A stretch of DNA of 46,495 nt from an uncultured Bacteroidales bacterium (lineage in GTDB: Bacteria > Bacteroidota > Bacteroidia > Bacteroidales > Paludibacteraceae), in NCBI GenBank assembly GCA_937885465.1, contig CAKZZM010000166.1, positions 1-46,495 of the forward strand, read 5' to 3'. How positions within the stretch are numbered: the stretch's first letter is position 1; the number at the start of each line of letters is the position of its first letter. The translations under genes and the position numbers were made by a program. Below are positions 1 through 6,627 of the stretch, one piece after another. A model generated the notes under the pieces. It ran no database searches, had not been told where the DNA came from, and worked only from the letters and a program-made list of their open reading frames with translations.

Positions 1-198
1 TTCGAGTGCCTCTCTTTTCAAAAGCGAGTGCAAAATTACTACTTTTTTTCAAACCTACCAAATTTTTACCCGATTTTTTTTGAAAAAAATTGAACTTTCT
101 TTGCAACAAACTGATTTTCAATAATGCCAAATCATTAGCACTGTATGATTATGATTTTATAAGTGCAAAATGGTCTAAAGACCTACCATCATCTTTCG

Positions 199-873
199 CT
201 ACCAAACGATAGGTGAGAGATTATGTGAGGCGAGGTAGTCATTTGCCTGAGAGAAATGCGAACAGCCGTCAAAGCCTCTATAGACGGACAATGGCGACGG
301 ATGCGAAGAAGTGAGGACGAGGTGCTTTTTCCTATCAATAAAGGCTGCTTTCTTACTTGCATACGCCCCCCACAACATAAAAACTATATTCTTTCGTTCT
401 TTATTCAGAGCATAGATAGCAGCGTCAGTCAGTTCTTCCCAACCCTTATTTTGGTGCGAGCCGGCGCGATGTTCCTCCACAGTCAGAGTAGCATTGAGAA
501 GCAACACCCCCTGCTCCACCCATTTCGTCAGATTACCACCACCCGCACAAATAGAGGGATGCCCCAAATCGCGCTCTATCTCCTTATATATATTAACAAG
601 AGACGGCGGTGCCGGTACGCCATCGGGTACGGAAAACGAAAGTCCCATAGCCTGACCGTACTCGTGGTATGGGTCCTGACCGAGGATAACAACCTTAACC
701 TTATCAAACGGGCATAGGTCAAAAGCACGAAAAATGGCATTTGCTGGCGGGAAACAGCGTTTAGTACGATACTCTGCACGTACAAAATTCGCCAAAAACT
801 CAAAATACGGTTTGTCAAACTCCGTTTGCAAAACCTTATGCCAACTTTCTTCTATTCTCACTTGCATAGACAC
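199..873 (-). CDS. ung: Uracil-DNA glycosylase
   Basis: This enzyme removes uracil from DNA and starts base-excision repair in the cytoplasm. The 224-residue protein has the family-1 UDG signatures: the water-activating motif GQDPYH near residue 65, and the C-terminal DNA-intercalation motif HPSPLS near residue 191. The length is normal for family 1. The start could be either of two Met codons (MSMQ); both lie about 16 nt or less from the predicted transcription start. It is transcribed away from polA, the other repair gene, with both promoters in the shared 240-bp gap. Nothing odd is seen. The identification rests on the two catalytic motifs and the full-length match to the family pattern. 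Confidence 0.97.
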   Translation of the reverse strand: MSMQVRIEESWHKVLQTEFDKPYFEFLANFVRAEYRTKRCFPPANAIFRAFDLCPFDKVKVVILGQDPYHEYGQAMGLSFSVPDGVPAPPSLVNIYKEIERDLGHPSICAGGGNLTKWVEQGVLLLNATLTVEEHRAGSHQNKGWEELTDAAIYALNKERKNIVFMLWGAYASKKAAFIDRKKHLVLTSSHPSPLSVYRGFDGCSHFSQANDYLASHNLSPIVW

Positions 874-895
874 GAAAATAAATATATGTTAGAAA

Positions 896-927
896 CAAAG
901 GTAGTTATTTTTGCTCTACTGAACAAA
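896..927 (-). promoter_or_regulatory. Promoter of ung
   Basis: On the reverse strand a -33 TTTG (924-927) is followed after 20 nt by the -7 element TACCTTTG (896-903). This fits the Bacteroidota consensus TTTG / TAnnTTTG. The expected transcription start is about 16 nt before the ung start codon. Confidence 0.7.
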
Positions 928-984
928 AAATTAGCGTAGGAAAAATTGAGAAAGTGCAAAAAAAATCAAAAAATCTGCAAAAAA

Positions 985-1016
985 TATGGAAATATCGGGA
1001 AAAAACTGTAATTTTG
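985..1016 (+). promoter_or_regulatory. Probable promoter of polA
   Basis: A -7 element TAATTTTG (1009-1016) is preceded at 20 nt by TATG (985-988), a 3-of-4 match to the -33 TTTG. Transcription would begin near 1022, so both repeat copies at 1026-1077 would form the first 55 nt of the polA mRNA. Confidence 0.5.
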
Positions 1017-1025
1017 CTCATACCA

Positions 1026-1077
1026 GAACGTTCGGAGACGTTCTCCACTACCAGAACGTTCGGAGACGTTCTCCACT
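1026..1077 (+). repeat. Family I palindromic repeat, two tandem copies in polA leader
   Basis: Copies lie at 1026-1049 and 1054-1077, 28 bp apart, each preceded by ACCA. Each has stem GAACGT, loop TCGGAG, stem ACGTTC and a TCCACT tail. An alternative hairpin (GGAGA-CGT-TCTCC) excludes the first. The pair falls between the polA promoter and its ATG, so it would be transcribed as 5' untranslated RNA. Confidence 0.95.
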
Positions 1078-1119
1078 TATTTATTGCGATGGGCAAGAAG
1101 CTTTCGCTCCTGATTGATT

Positions 1120-3666
1120 ATGAAAAGGCTACTACTTATTGACGCATACGCTATGATATACAGGGCTTATTATGCTTTTCTGCGTAATCCCCGCATCACC
1201 TCTACCGGCGAGAATGTGTCTGCCATATTCGGTTTCTGCCTTACATTAGATGATATGATCAAGCGCACAAAGCCGACTCATATCGGCGTTGCCTTCGATC
1301 CCAAAGGCGGCACCTTCAGGCATGAGGCATACCCCGCATATAAGGCTCAACGCGACGCTACACCCGAGGATATTCACAATGCGGTACCTTTTATCAAAGA
1401 CATCCTTGCTGCCCGAAATATCCCTATATACGAAGTGGCAGGGTTCGAGGCAGACGATGTAATAGGCTCTTTGTCGGTATTAGCAGAACAAGCGGGGTTC
1501 ACAGTGCTTATGGCTACCCCCGACAAAGATTACGGACAATTAGTAACAGACCGTGTTCACCAATATCGTCCGCGTCACAACGGCGGGTTTGAGGAATTAG
1601 GACCGGCTGAAATATGCGGGAAGTACGGCATCAACACCCCCGAACAGGTGATTGACCTACTCGGCTTGATGGGCGATGCAGCCGATAACATACCCGGCTG
1701 CAAAGGTGTAGGCGAAAAGACTGCCATCCAACTGATTCAGCAATTCGGCTCTATTGACGAGTTGCTCAATCGAACCGAAGAATTGAAAGGGGCACTGAAG
1801 GCAAAAGTAGAAAGTCAAAAAGAAGATATCCGTTTTTCCAAATTCCTTGTTACAATACGCAGAGATGTGCCCGTTACGCTTAATGAAGCGGAACTTTCTG
1901 TAAAAGAACCTAATAATGACAACTTATACGCCATATACAAACAGTTAGAATTCCGCAGCCTCATCACATCGCTAAACATCAAACCTCAGCAAGAACAAAA
2001 AGCAGAGAGAGCTGCCATCAAGAAGATAAAGCCCGACGACGGGCAGTTAGACCTATTCGGCAATTTTGAGGAAGAAGCAACATCAGCGGTATCCGATGAA
2101 AGGAGTGTACCACCTTTCTCAAGTGGTATTATAGCAAATACCACAGGCAAGGGGACTGCGCTCCGAATAGAACGTTCGGAGACGTTCTCCACTAAGTCTG
2201 AACGTTCGGAGACGTTCTCCACTATGGACGACAGCGAGAACACTACTAACGATGCTACGCACTCAATACAAATTGCTCATTACCTTTTGCAGCCTGAGAT
2301 GAAGCACGACATTGCCTACTTAGAGGATGTCTATAACGCAAGTGGGGAGGAACTGCTCAGAAAGATAGAAGGCGAACTGCACCAAAACGACAAATTATGG
2401 CATCTATACAAAGATGTTGAACTGCCGTTAGAGCCTATACTGCGAAGAATGGAGAAGGCAGGAGTGCGGTTCGATACTGACATTCTCGAAGAGGCATCGC
2501 AGACTATGCACAAGGAATTGGACGGTTTGGAAGAGAAGATACAGAAAACCACACGGGAGATATGTACCGCTTGCGCTATGTACGAAGGCGGAAACATCCT
2601 GACGAACTTCAATATCTCATCACCCAAGCAGGTGGGGGAACTGCTGTTCGGAGTGATGAAATTAGACCCGAAAGCCAAGAAAACAAAAGGCGGACAATAC
2701 GTCACATCTGAAGAGACATTACAAGGTCTGAAAGATCGTCATCCGATAGTCGGTATGATTCTCGAATATCGCGAACTGAAAAAACTACTATCCACCTATA
2801 TTGATGCCTTACCGGCACTCATCAACCCTGCAACGGGTAAGATTCACACCACCTACAACCAAACGGTCACCGCAACAGGCAGACTATCATCCTCTAACCC
2901 TAATCTTCAGAACCTGCCCATTCGCAGCGAACGAGGCGGACTTATAAGAAAGGCTGTTGTGCCTGACGAAGGGTGCGTGCTGCTCAGTGCCGACTACTCG
3001 CAGATTGAACTGCGTCTGATGGCGCACTTCAGCGAGGACAAACACATGATTGATGCTTTCTGCGCCGGCGAGGATATTCACACTGCCACGGCTGCTAAGA
3101 TCTTCGGTTGTCCGATAGATGCCGTGACGAAAGACATGCGTCGCCGCGCCAAGACCGCCAATTTCGGTATTATCTATGGTATATCCGCCTTCGGCTTGAG
3201 CCGGCAGTTGGAGTGCAGCCGCCAAGAAGCCAAGCAGCTCATTGACGACTATTTTGCTGCTTTCCCTGGCATCATGCGTTTCATCGAGGAACAGAGACAA
3301 CGCGTCAGACAGACCGGTTATGCGGAGACGCTGTTCGGCAGAAGACGTTATTTGCCGGACATACACTCGCAGAACGCCACTGTACGTAGTTTCGCCGAGA
3401 GGAACGCCGTGAACGCGCCTATACAGGGTACCGCGGCTGACATCATCAAGATAGCGATGGTGCGGATTGACAGGCACCTGCGCGAGGAAGGACTGCGGGC
3501 AGAGATGATAATGCAGGTACACGACGAACTGAACTTCAACGCACCGCGTGAGGAAGCTGAACGCGTTAAGCAGATAGTGACCGAGGAGATGGCGGGCGTG
3601 ACGGAGCTCAGCGTGCCGCTTGTAGCGGAGTGCGGGATAGGAGAGAACTGGTTAGAGGCACATTGA
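1120..3666 (+). CDS. polA: DNA polymerase I, lacking proofreading-domain motifs and carrying repeat-encoded insertions
   Basis: The protein fills gaps and removes RNA primers. Residues 1-290 form the 5' nuclease with its acidic motifs (LLIDAYAMIYRAYYAF, EVAGFEADD, PDKDYGQL, DAADNIPG). The C-terminal polymerase has motif A (SADYSQIELRL), motif B (RRAKTANFGIIYG) and motif C (QVHDEL). I chose ATG 1120; a TTG six bases earlier is also open. At 848 residues it is about 100 shorter than Bacteroides PolA as I remember it (about 950). The loss is in the middle: Exo I (DTET), Exo II and Exo III motifs are all absent. A poor linker replaces them, holding two copies of ERSETFST (residues 351-358 and 361-368) encoded by family I repeats. 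A second repeat family adds about ten residues (CTACAMYEGG, near 482-491) before the FNISSPKQ segment. It should polymerise but not proofread. Confidence 0.96.
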   Translation: MKRLLLIDAYAMIYRAYYAFLRNPRITSTGENVSAIFGFCLTLDDMIKRTKPTHIGVAFDPKGGTFRHEAYPAYKAQRDATPEDIHNAVPFIKDILAARNIPIYEVAGFEADDVIGSLSVLAEQAGFTVLMATPDKDYGQLVTDRVHQYRPRHNGGFEELGPAEICGKYGINTPEQVIDLLGLMGDAADNIPGCKGVGEKTAIQLIQQFGSIDELLNRTEELKGALKAKVESQKEDIRFSKFLVTIRRDVPVTLNEAELSVKEPNNDNLYAIYKQLEFRSLITSLNIKPQQEQKAERAAIKKIKPDDGQLDLFGNFEEEATSAVSDERSVPPFSSGIIANTTGKGTALRIERSETFSTKSERSETFSTMDDSENTTNDATHSIQIAHYLLQPEMKHDIAYLEDVYNASGEELLRKIEGELHQNDKLWHLYKDVELPLEPILRRMEKAGVRFDTDILEEASQTMHKELDGLEEKIQKTTREICTACAMYEGGNILTNFNISSPKQVGELLFGVMKLDPKAKKTKGGQYVTSEETLQGLKDRHPIVGMILEYRELKKLLSTYIDALPALINPATGKIHTTYNQTVTATGRLSSSNPNLQNLPIRSERGGLIRKAVVPDEGCVLLSADYSQIELRLMAHFSEDKHMIDAFCAGEDIHTATAAKIFGCPIDAVTKDMRRRAKTANFGIIYGISAFGLSRQLECSRQEAKQLIDDYFAAFPGIMRFIEEQRQRVRQTGYAETLFGRRRYLPDIHSQNATVRSFAERNAVNAPIQGTAADIIKIAMVRIDRHLREEGLRAEMIMQVHDELNFNAPREEAERVKQIVTEEMAGVTELSVPLVAECGIGENWLEAH
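2170..2223 (+). repeat. Family I repeat, two in-frame copies inside polA
   Basis: Copies at 2170-2193 and 2200-2223 are identical over 24 bases to those at 1026, 1054, 5541, 10039 and 25025. Both are codon-aligned in polA and read ERSETFST, separated by two codons (KS). They sit in the linker that replaces most of the 3'-5' exonuclease domain. Confidence 0.97.
2562..2588 (+). repeat. Family II repeat inside polA
   Basis: These 27 bases are identical to 5351-5377 and 5382-5408, in a gene-free region 2.8 kb away. The unit begins ATGTACCGCTTG and ends TATGTACGAAGG. In polA it reads CTACAMYEG and lengthens the stretch before the conserved FNISSPKQ segment by roughly 14 residues relative to the Bacteroides sequence as I remember it. 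Confidence 0.93.
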
Positions 3667-3670
3667 GGAC

Positions 3671-3733
3671 AAAGTACAAAGTACGAAGTACGATGTACGA
3701 TGTACCGCTTACGCTAAGAAGACGCTCTCCACT
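3671..3733. repeat. Decayed GTAC-rich repeat with family I/II-like fragments
   Basis: Directly after the polA stop come four short GTAC-containing direct repeats (AAAGTAC, AAAGTAC, GAAGTAC, GATGTAC). A GATGTACCGCTTACGC piece resembling family II follows, then AGAAGACGCTCTCCACT, which resembles the end of family I. The last part also encodes the C-terminus and stop of the ATPase on the other strand. Confidence 0.6.
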
Positions 3734-4988
3734 CATGCACAGGGCGAATCTTAATATCCAGTCCTTCGTATGTAGTATCCTCATACGTATGGTCGGTTAG
3801 CAACAACAAGTTGTTGCACTTGGTCACCTGAGCTGCTGTTTGTAAACCATTTAACTCGCGTTTGCGCGTCTTCTCTCCGGATAAGTCATAAGAGACTTGT
3901 ATACATTGCTGCACATGGTTGCCTTGGCAGACCAAGAAATCGCATTCTCCACCTCGTTCCTTTAGATAGAAAATATCCCAACCGTTCAGTTTACATTTGC
4001 GAAGTAACTGAATCAACACTATGGTTTCTAATCGCCAGCCTAAGTTTTCCGCTGAAAGGGCGTTGTCGCGCATGTTCATCATTGCTACATCTACGGCATA
4101 TAGTTTCTCTTGTACTATCCGCAACTTGCTCTTGGTGGAATATTTCTGAACTCCGACCAATAGGTATGCCTGTTTGAGGTATTCGATGTAGTTTTTAGTG
4201 GTATGCAGCGATTTGAAATGGAAGAGATGAGTCAACTCTTGTGTAGCTACGATAGCCGGAGAAATATTGAGCAAATGATGAGCCATTTGCTCAAAAGCGG
4301 CTTTATAGACGATTTTATAGCGTTGCTCTATATCACGTTTGAGTATATTATCCACCAGAGTGTTGATATAATGCCGCTTGTCTTCTATGATAAGTAACTC
4401 GGGAAAGCCTCCTTGTTGCATGTATTCATCGAAAGCAGCCCTGCGGAAAGCTGTTGCTTTGGTAGTGACACTTTCGGCATCCACACCTTTCATTTCGCAG
4501 AACTCCTGAAATGAAAAAGGATAGAGTACTATCTCTTTGTTGCGTCCTGTCAAGTGGGTTGCTAATTCACCGCTTAATAATTTGGCATTAGAACCGGTGA
4601 TGATTACATGCATCTTCTGTCGCAACATTCGATTCACAAATAGATGCCATCCTTCAACGTTTTGTATTTCATCCAAGAACAGATATTGAAAGTCCCCGTA
4701 TATTTTGTATAGCACTTCCAACACATTATTCAGTTGTCCGACTTGCAGCTCTCTTAAACGCTCATCATCGAAATCTACATAAGCAAAACGCACCCCTTTC
4801 TGTTGTAACGCCTGATAGCACATCGTAGATTTGCCACTGCGGCGCACGCCTATTATCACTTGCGCTTGTGGACTATTAATCTCCACAAGTGTTTCTTCCG
4901 GCCGATGACATAATATCTCTTGTTTTCGTGCTTCCAATTCTTCCTTCTGGTCGGAGAGGACAGTTTCCAATGCTCTGGTTTCTATCAT
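3714..4988 (-). CDS. AAA ATPase with DUF4143 domain
   Basis: This 424-residue protein belongs to the AAA_14/DUF4143 family, common in gut Bacteroidales; its biological role is unknown. The N-terminal half has a Walker A (GVRRSGKST, near residue 47) and Walker B (YLFLDEIQNVEGW), followed by an arginine-rich sensor region. The C-terminal half is the DUF4143 part, with the nuclease-like motif RGGECDFLV near residue 350. It has its own promoter just upstream. The last residues (WRASS) and the stop codon are read from a family I-like fragment, so the original C-terminus may have been altered. Upstream lies a 33-bp tandem repeat. It is convergent with polA, with 47 bp between the two stops. Confidence 0.9.
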   Translation of the reverse strand: MIETRALETVLSDQKEELEARKQEILCHRPEETLVEINSPQAQVIIGVRRSGKSTMCYQALQQKGVRFAYVDFDDERLRELQVGQLNNVLEVLYKIYGDFQYLFLDEIQNVEGWHLFVNRMLRQKMHVIITGSNAKLLSGELATHLTGRNKEIVLYPFSFQEFCEMKGVDAESVTTKATAFRRAAFDEYMQQGGFPELLIIEDKRHYINTLVDNILKRDIEQRYKIVYKAAFEQMAHHLLNISPAIVATQELTHLFHFKSLHTTKNYIEYLKQAYLLVGVQKYSTKSKLRIVQEKLYAVDVAMMNMRDNALSAENLGWRLETIVLIQLLRKCKLNGWDIFYLKERGGECDFLVCQGNHVQQCIQVSYDLSGEKTRKRELNGLQTAAQVTKCNNLLLLTDHTYEDTTYEGLDIKIRPVHEWRASS

Positions 4989-5007
4989 GTCTTTGTCAAT
5001 TTTACGG

Positions 5008-5038
5008 CAAAGTTATTATTTTTTTGTGAATTATGCAA
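5008..5038 (-). promoter_or_regulatory. Promoter of the DUF4143 ATPase gene
   Basis: On the reverse strand TTG (5036-5038), 20 nt spacer, TAACTTTG (5008-5015). The start codon lies about 20 nt downstream of the -7 element. Confidence 0.7.
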
Positions 5039-5062
5039 GAATTAACACCGTTTTTCTATTCT

Positions 5063-5175
5063 CAGAATGCATTATTTTACACATTTTGGTGTTTCCAGAA
5101 TGCATTATTTTACATATTATGGTATTTCCAGAATGCATTATTTTACATATTTTGGTGTTTCCAGAATGCATTTTT
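5063..5175. repeat. 33-bp tandem repeat, three units plus a partial one
   Basis: Units begin at 5063, 5096, 5129 and 5162 (the last incomplete), each starting CAGAATGCATTATTTTACA and ending near GGTGTTTC. They differ at only a few positions. Each contains the palindrome AATGCATT. The period is 11 codons, which keeps several frames open on both strands. The array starts 25 bp upstream of the ATPase promoter. Confidence 0.92.
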
Positions 5176-5350
5176 TGTACCAGCCTGCAAAAGTGATGTC
5201 GCATATCTTGGTCATTTATGTTATAGCGATATCGTTGCAGTGCCGTGGGATTTTTTTGCATTTTTTTAGAAAATATTTGGTCAGTTCCCAAAAAAGCAGT
5301 ACCCTTGCACCCGCTTTCGAAGAGGGAACCATTCGATGTACGAAGGAGGG

Positions 5351-5408
5351 ATGTACCGCTTGCGCTATGTACGAAGGAGGGATGTACCGCTTGCGCTATG
5401 TACGAAGG
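5351..5408 (+). repeat. Family II repeat, two tandem copies
   Basis: Two 27-base copies (5351-5377, 5382-5408) repeat with a 31-bp period and are flanked by partial pieces (GATGTACGAAGGAGGG before, GGATGTACGA after). They are identical to the copy inside polA at 2562-2588. Confidence 0.93.
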
Positions 5409-5450
5409 ACGGATGTACGAGACGAGCCGCTCCCAACGGAAAATCTAAAA

Positions 5451-5597
5451 GAGAGACGTTCGAAAAGAGCGTCTCTACCGTTGAACGTTCGAAAAGAGCG
5501 TCTCTACCATTGAACGTTCGAAAAGAGCGTCTCTACCATTGAACGTTCGGAGACGTTCTCCACTATTGAGAGACGCTAAAGAATAGCGTCTCTACCG
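5451..5597 (+). repeat. Composite array of five hairpin units
   Basis: Five units stand head to tail. 5451-5480 has stem AGAGACG/CGTCTCT and loop TTCGAAAAGAG. 5481-5509 and 5510-5538 are identical 29-mers starting TTGAACGTTCGAAAAGAGCG. 5539-5565 is a family I copy. 5566-5597 has the perfect stem GAGACGCTA/TAGCGTCTC. Each unit ends CTACC or CCACTA and most begin with TTGA. There are no unique spacers, so this is not a CRISPR. Confidence 0.9.
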
Positions 5598-5726
5598 TAA
5601 ACAGGAAATCTAACTATAGGGAAACGTACAAAAAGAAGATGTAACGCGAAGTCGAACAGGAAATCGAAGTATCAATACAATATTAAGGGTACTTCTAAGA
5701 ATTCTACGTTTAGGACATATCTTTAG

Positions 5727-5793
5727 GCAACGCTCGGAGGCGTTGCCTACTACTTCACTTTAAGCAACGCTCGGAGGCGTTGCCCACTACTTC
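5727..5793 (+). repeat. Family III hairpin repeat, two copies
   Basis: Copies at 5727-5756 and 5764-5793 have stem GCAACGC, loop TCGGAG, stem GCGTTGC, then CYACTACTTC. They share the loop and tail of family I, with both changed stem pairs compensated. Confidence 0.92.
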
Positions 5794-5963
5794 GATTATG
5801 TCACCGCATTTTTGCGCTGCTCGGTATCAGATCGCAGTTTTACGTCATAGAGAGAACATGTATTATTGCCATACGGCAAGACTATTCCATACTATTCCGC
5901 CTATGTCAATTCTGCAATATATTGCTCAATCAGCGGACAAGTAACGAGGAGAGCCTTTTGAGT

Positions 5964-6242
5964 TTAGAAAATATCGGAATGAGTGCCGGTATCCAATAAT
6001 AGCAAAACAAGTTCCGTATCATTCTAATCCCACACCAACAGCCAGTCAGATTCTATGTGACATTCCCAATAGCCTGCCAAGTTGCGACCGGAAAGAATAT
6101 GAGGTCTGTATTGGGCAGGCAATGTTCCAAACTGTGCCAACAAGCGGATGACCTTCTCCAATTTGGTCATATCATAACCACGCTTCTTGCAAAGTTTGTA
6201 AGAGCGCTTGAACTGACCGGAATATCTGATAGTGTACTTCAT
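5964..6242 (-). pseudogene. YafQ-like mRNA interferase toxin with in-frame amber stop
   Basis: The first 72 codons read as a YafQ/RelE-type toxin (KYTIRYSGQFKRSYKL, then HIESDWLLVWD). A TAG at 6024-6026 then stops translation. The same frame continues for 20 more codons (NDTELVLLLLDTGTHSDIF, TAA at 5964-5966), giving exactly the 92-residue length of E. coli YafQ. The missing end carries the GTH-x-x-x-F segment; in E. coli YafQ the His and Phe there are active-site residues. Homologues, from memory, have Gln at the stop position (WEQND-type), so one C-to-T change (CAG to TAG) explains it. It overlaps its antitoxin by ATGA. It is probably inactive, unless the stop is suppressed or is a sequencing error. 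Confidence 0.82.
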
Positions 6243-6445
6243 GCGTCTAACTGCGCAAAAAGGTCATCTATGTCTTTGGCTTCATAAATCCGCCCTGCTT
6301 GCACATCGTCCAAGGCTTTTTGAAGGCCACTTCGGCGTGGCTTGCGTATTGTCCAACCCATTTTGCGGGAAAGTGAAGATATCAGACGATAATCACTTTG
6401 TGGAATGGTAAGGAACACCTGCTGAGTTGCTACTTCTGTTTGCAT
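6239..6445 (-). CDS. DinJ/RelB-like antitoxin
   Basis: A 68-residue protein encoded immediately before and overlapping the YafQ-like toxin (ATGA). That is the usual antitoxin-toxin order. The C-terminal segment (ALDDVQAGRIYEAKDIDDLF) resembles the toxin-wrapping tail of short Bacteroidota antitoxins. The N-terminal part (QQVFLTIPQSDYRLISSLSRKMGW) could be the DNA-binding half, though I cannot name the fold with confidence. It has its own promoter. It also has an unusually strong Shine-Dalgarno (AGGAGGA, 6453-6460 on the reverse strand, 7 nt before ATG), which is atypical for this phylum and may mark a transferred cassette. Confidence 0.75.
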   Translation of the reverse strand: MQTEVATQQVFLTIPQSDYRLISSLSRKMGWTIRKPRRSGLQKALDDVQAGRIYEAKDIDDLFAQLDA

Positions 6446-6495
6446 AATAGTGTCCTCCTATGTAAAAAATTAAACTCCAATATATTTTCTGATTG

Positions 6496-6526
6496 CAAAG
6501 ATAATGCTTTATTATTGATTGTGCAA
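6496..6526 (-). promoter_or_regulatory. Promoter of the toxin-antitoxin operon
   Basis: On the reverse strand TTG (6524-6526), 20 nt spacer, TATCTTTG (6496-6503). It diverges from the hflX promoter; the -33 elements of the two are about 40 bp apart. Confidence 0.68.
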
Positions 6527-6567
6527 GGGAGGCTTTACAAAAAATGCAAAAGCAAATTAGATATTTC

Positions 6568-6598
6568 TTGCAAAGGTCAAAAAAAAGCAGTAACTTTG
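6568..6598 (+). promoter_or_regulatory. Promoter of hflX
   Basis: TTG (6568-6570), 20 nt spacer, TAACTTTG (6591-6598). The ATG of hflX follows 29 nt after the -7 element. Confidence 0.72.
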
Positions 6599-6627
6599 CA
6601 CACGAATGGCACAAATAGATATCCACC

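Larger units (their letters stand above)
4989..5963. other. Gene-free region rich in repeats
   Basis: About 975 bp without a convincing gene. It holds the ATPase promoter, a 33-bp tandem repeat (5063-5175), family II copies (5351-5408), a mixed hairpin array (5451-5597) and two family III hairpins (5727-5793). An 11-base AACAGGAAATC recurs near 5600 and 5653. From 5800 to 5963 I see nothing recognisable. Overlapping open frames here on both strands come from the repeats and show no family signature or start context. Confidence 0.75.

Noticed and set aside
256..717. 153-codon frame antisense to ung
   Set aside because: ung has its catalytic motifs and promoter; the antisense frame has none.
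5031..5542. Several overlapping open frames of 67-148 codons on both strands
   Set aside because: They are produced by the 33-bp and family II tandem repeats, have no family signature and conflict with each other.
5451..5597. Possible CRISPR array with 29-bp repeats
   Set aside because: The units abut directly with no unique spacers, differ from each other, and no cas genes are nearby.
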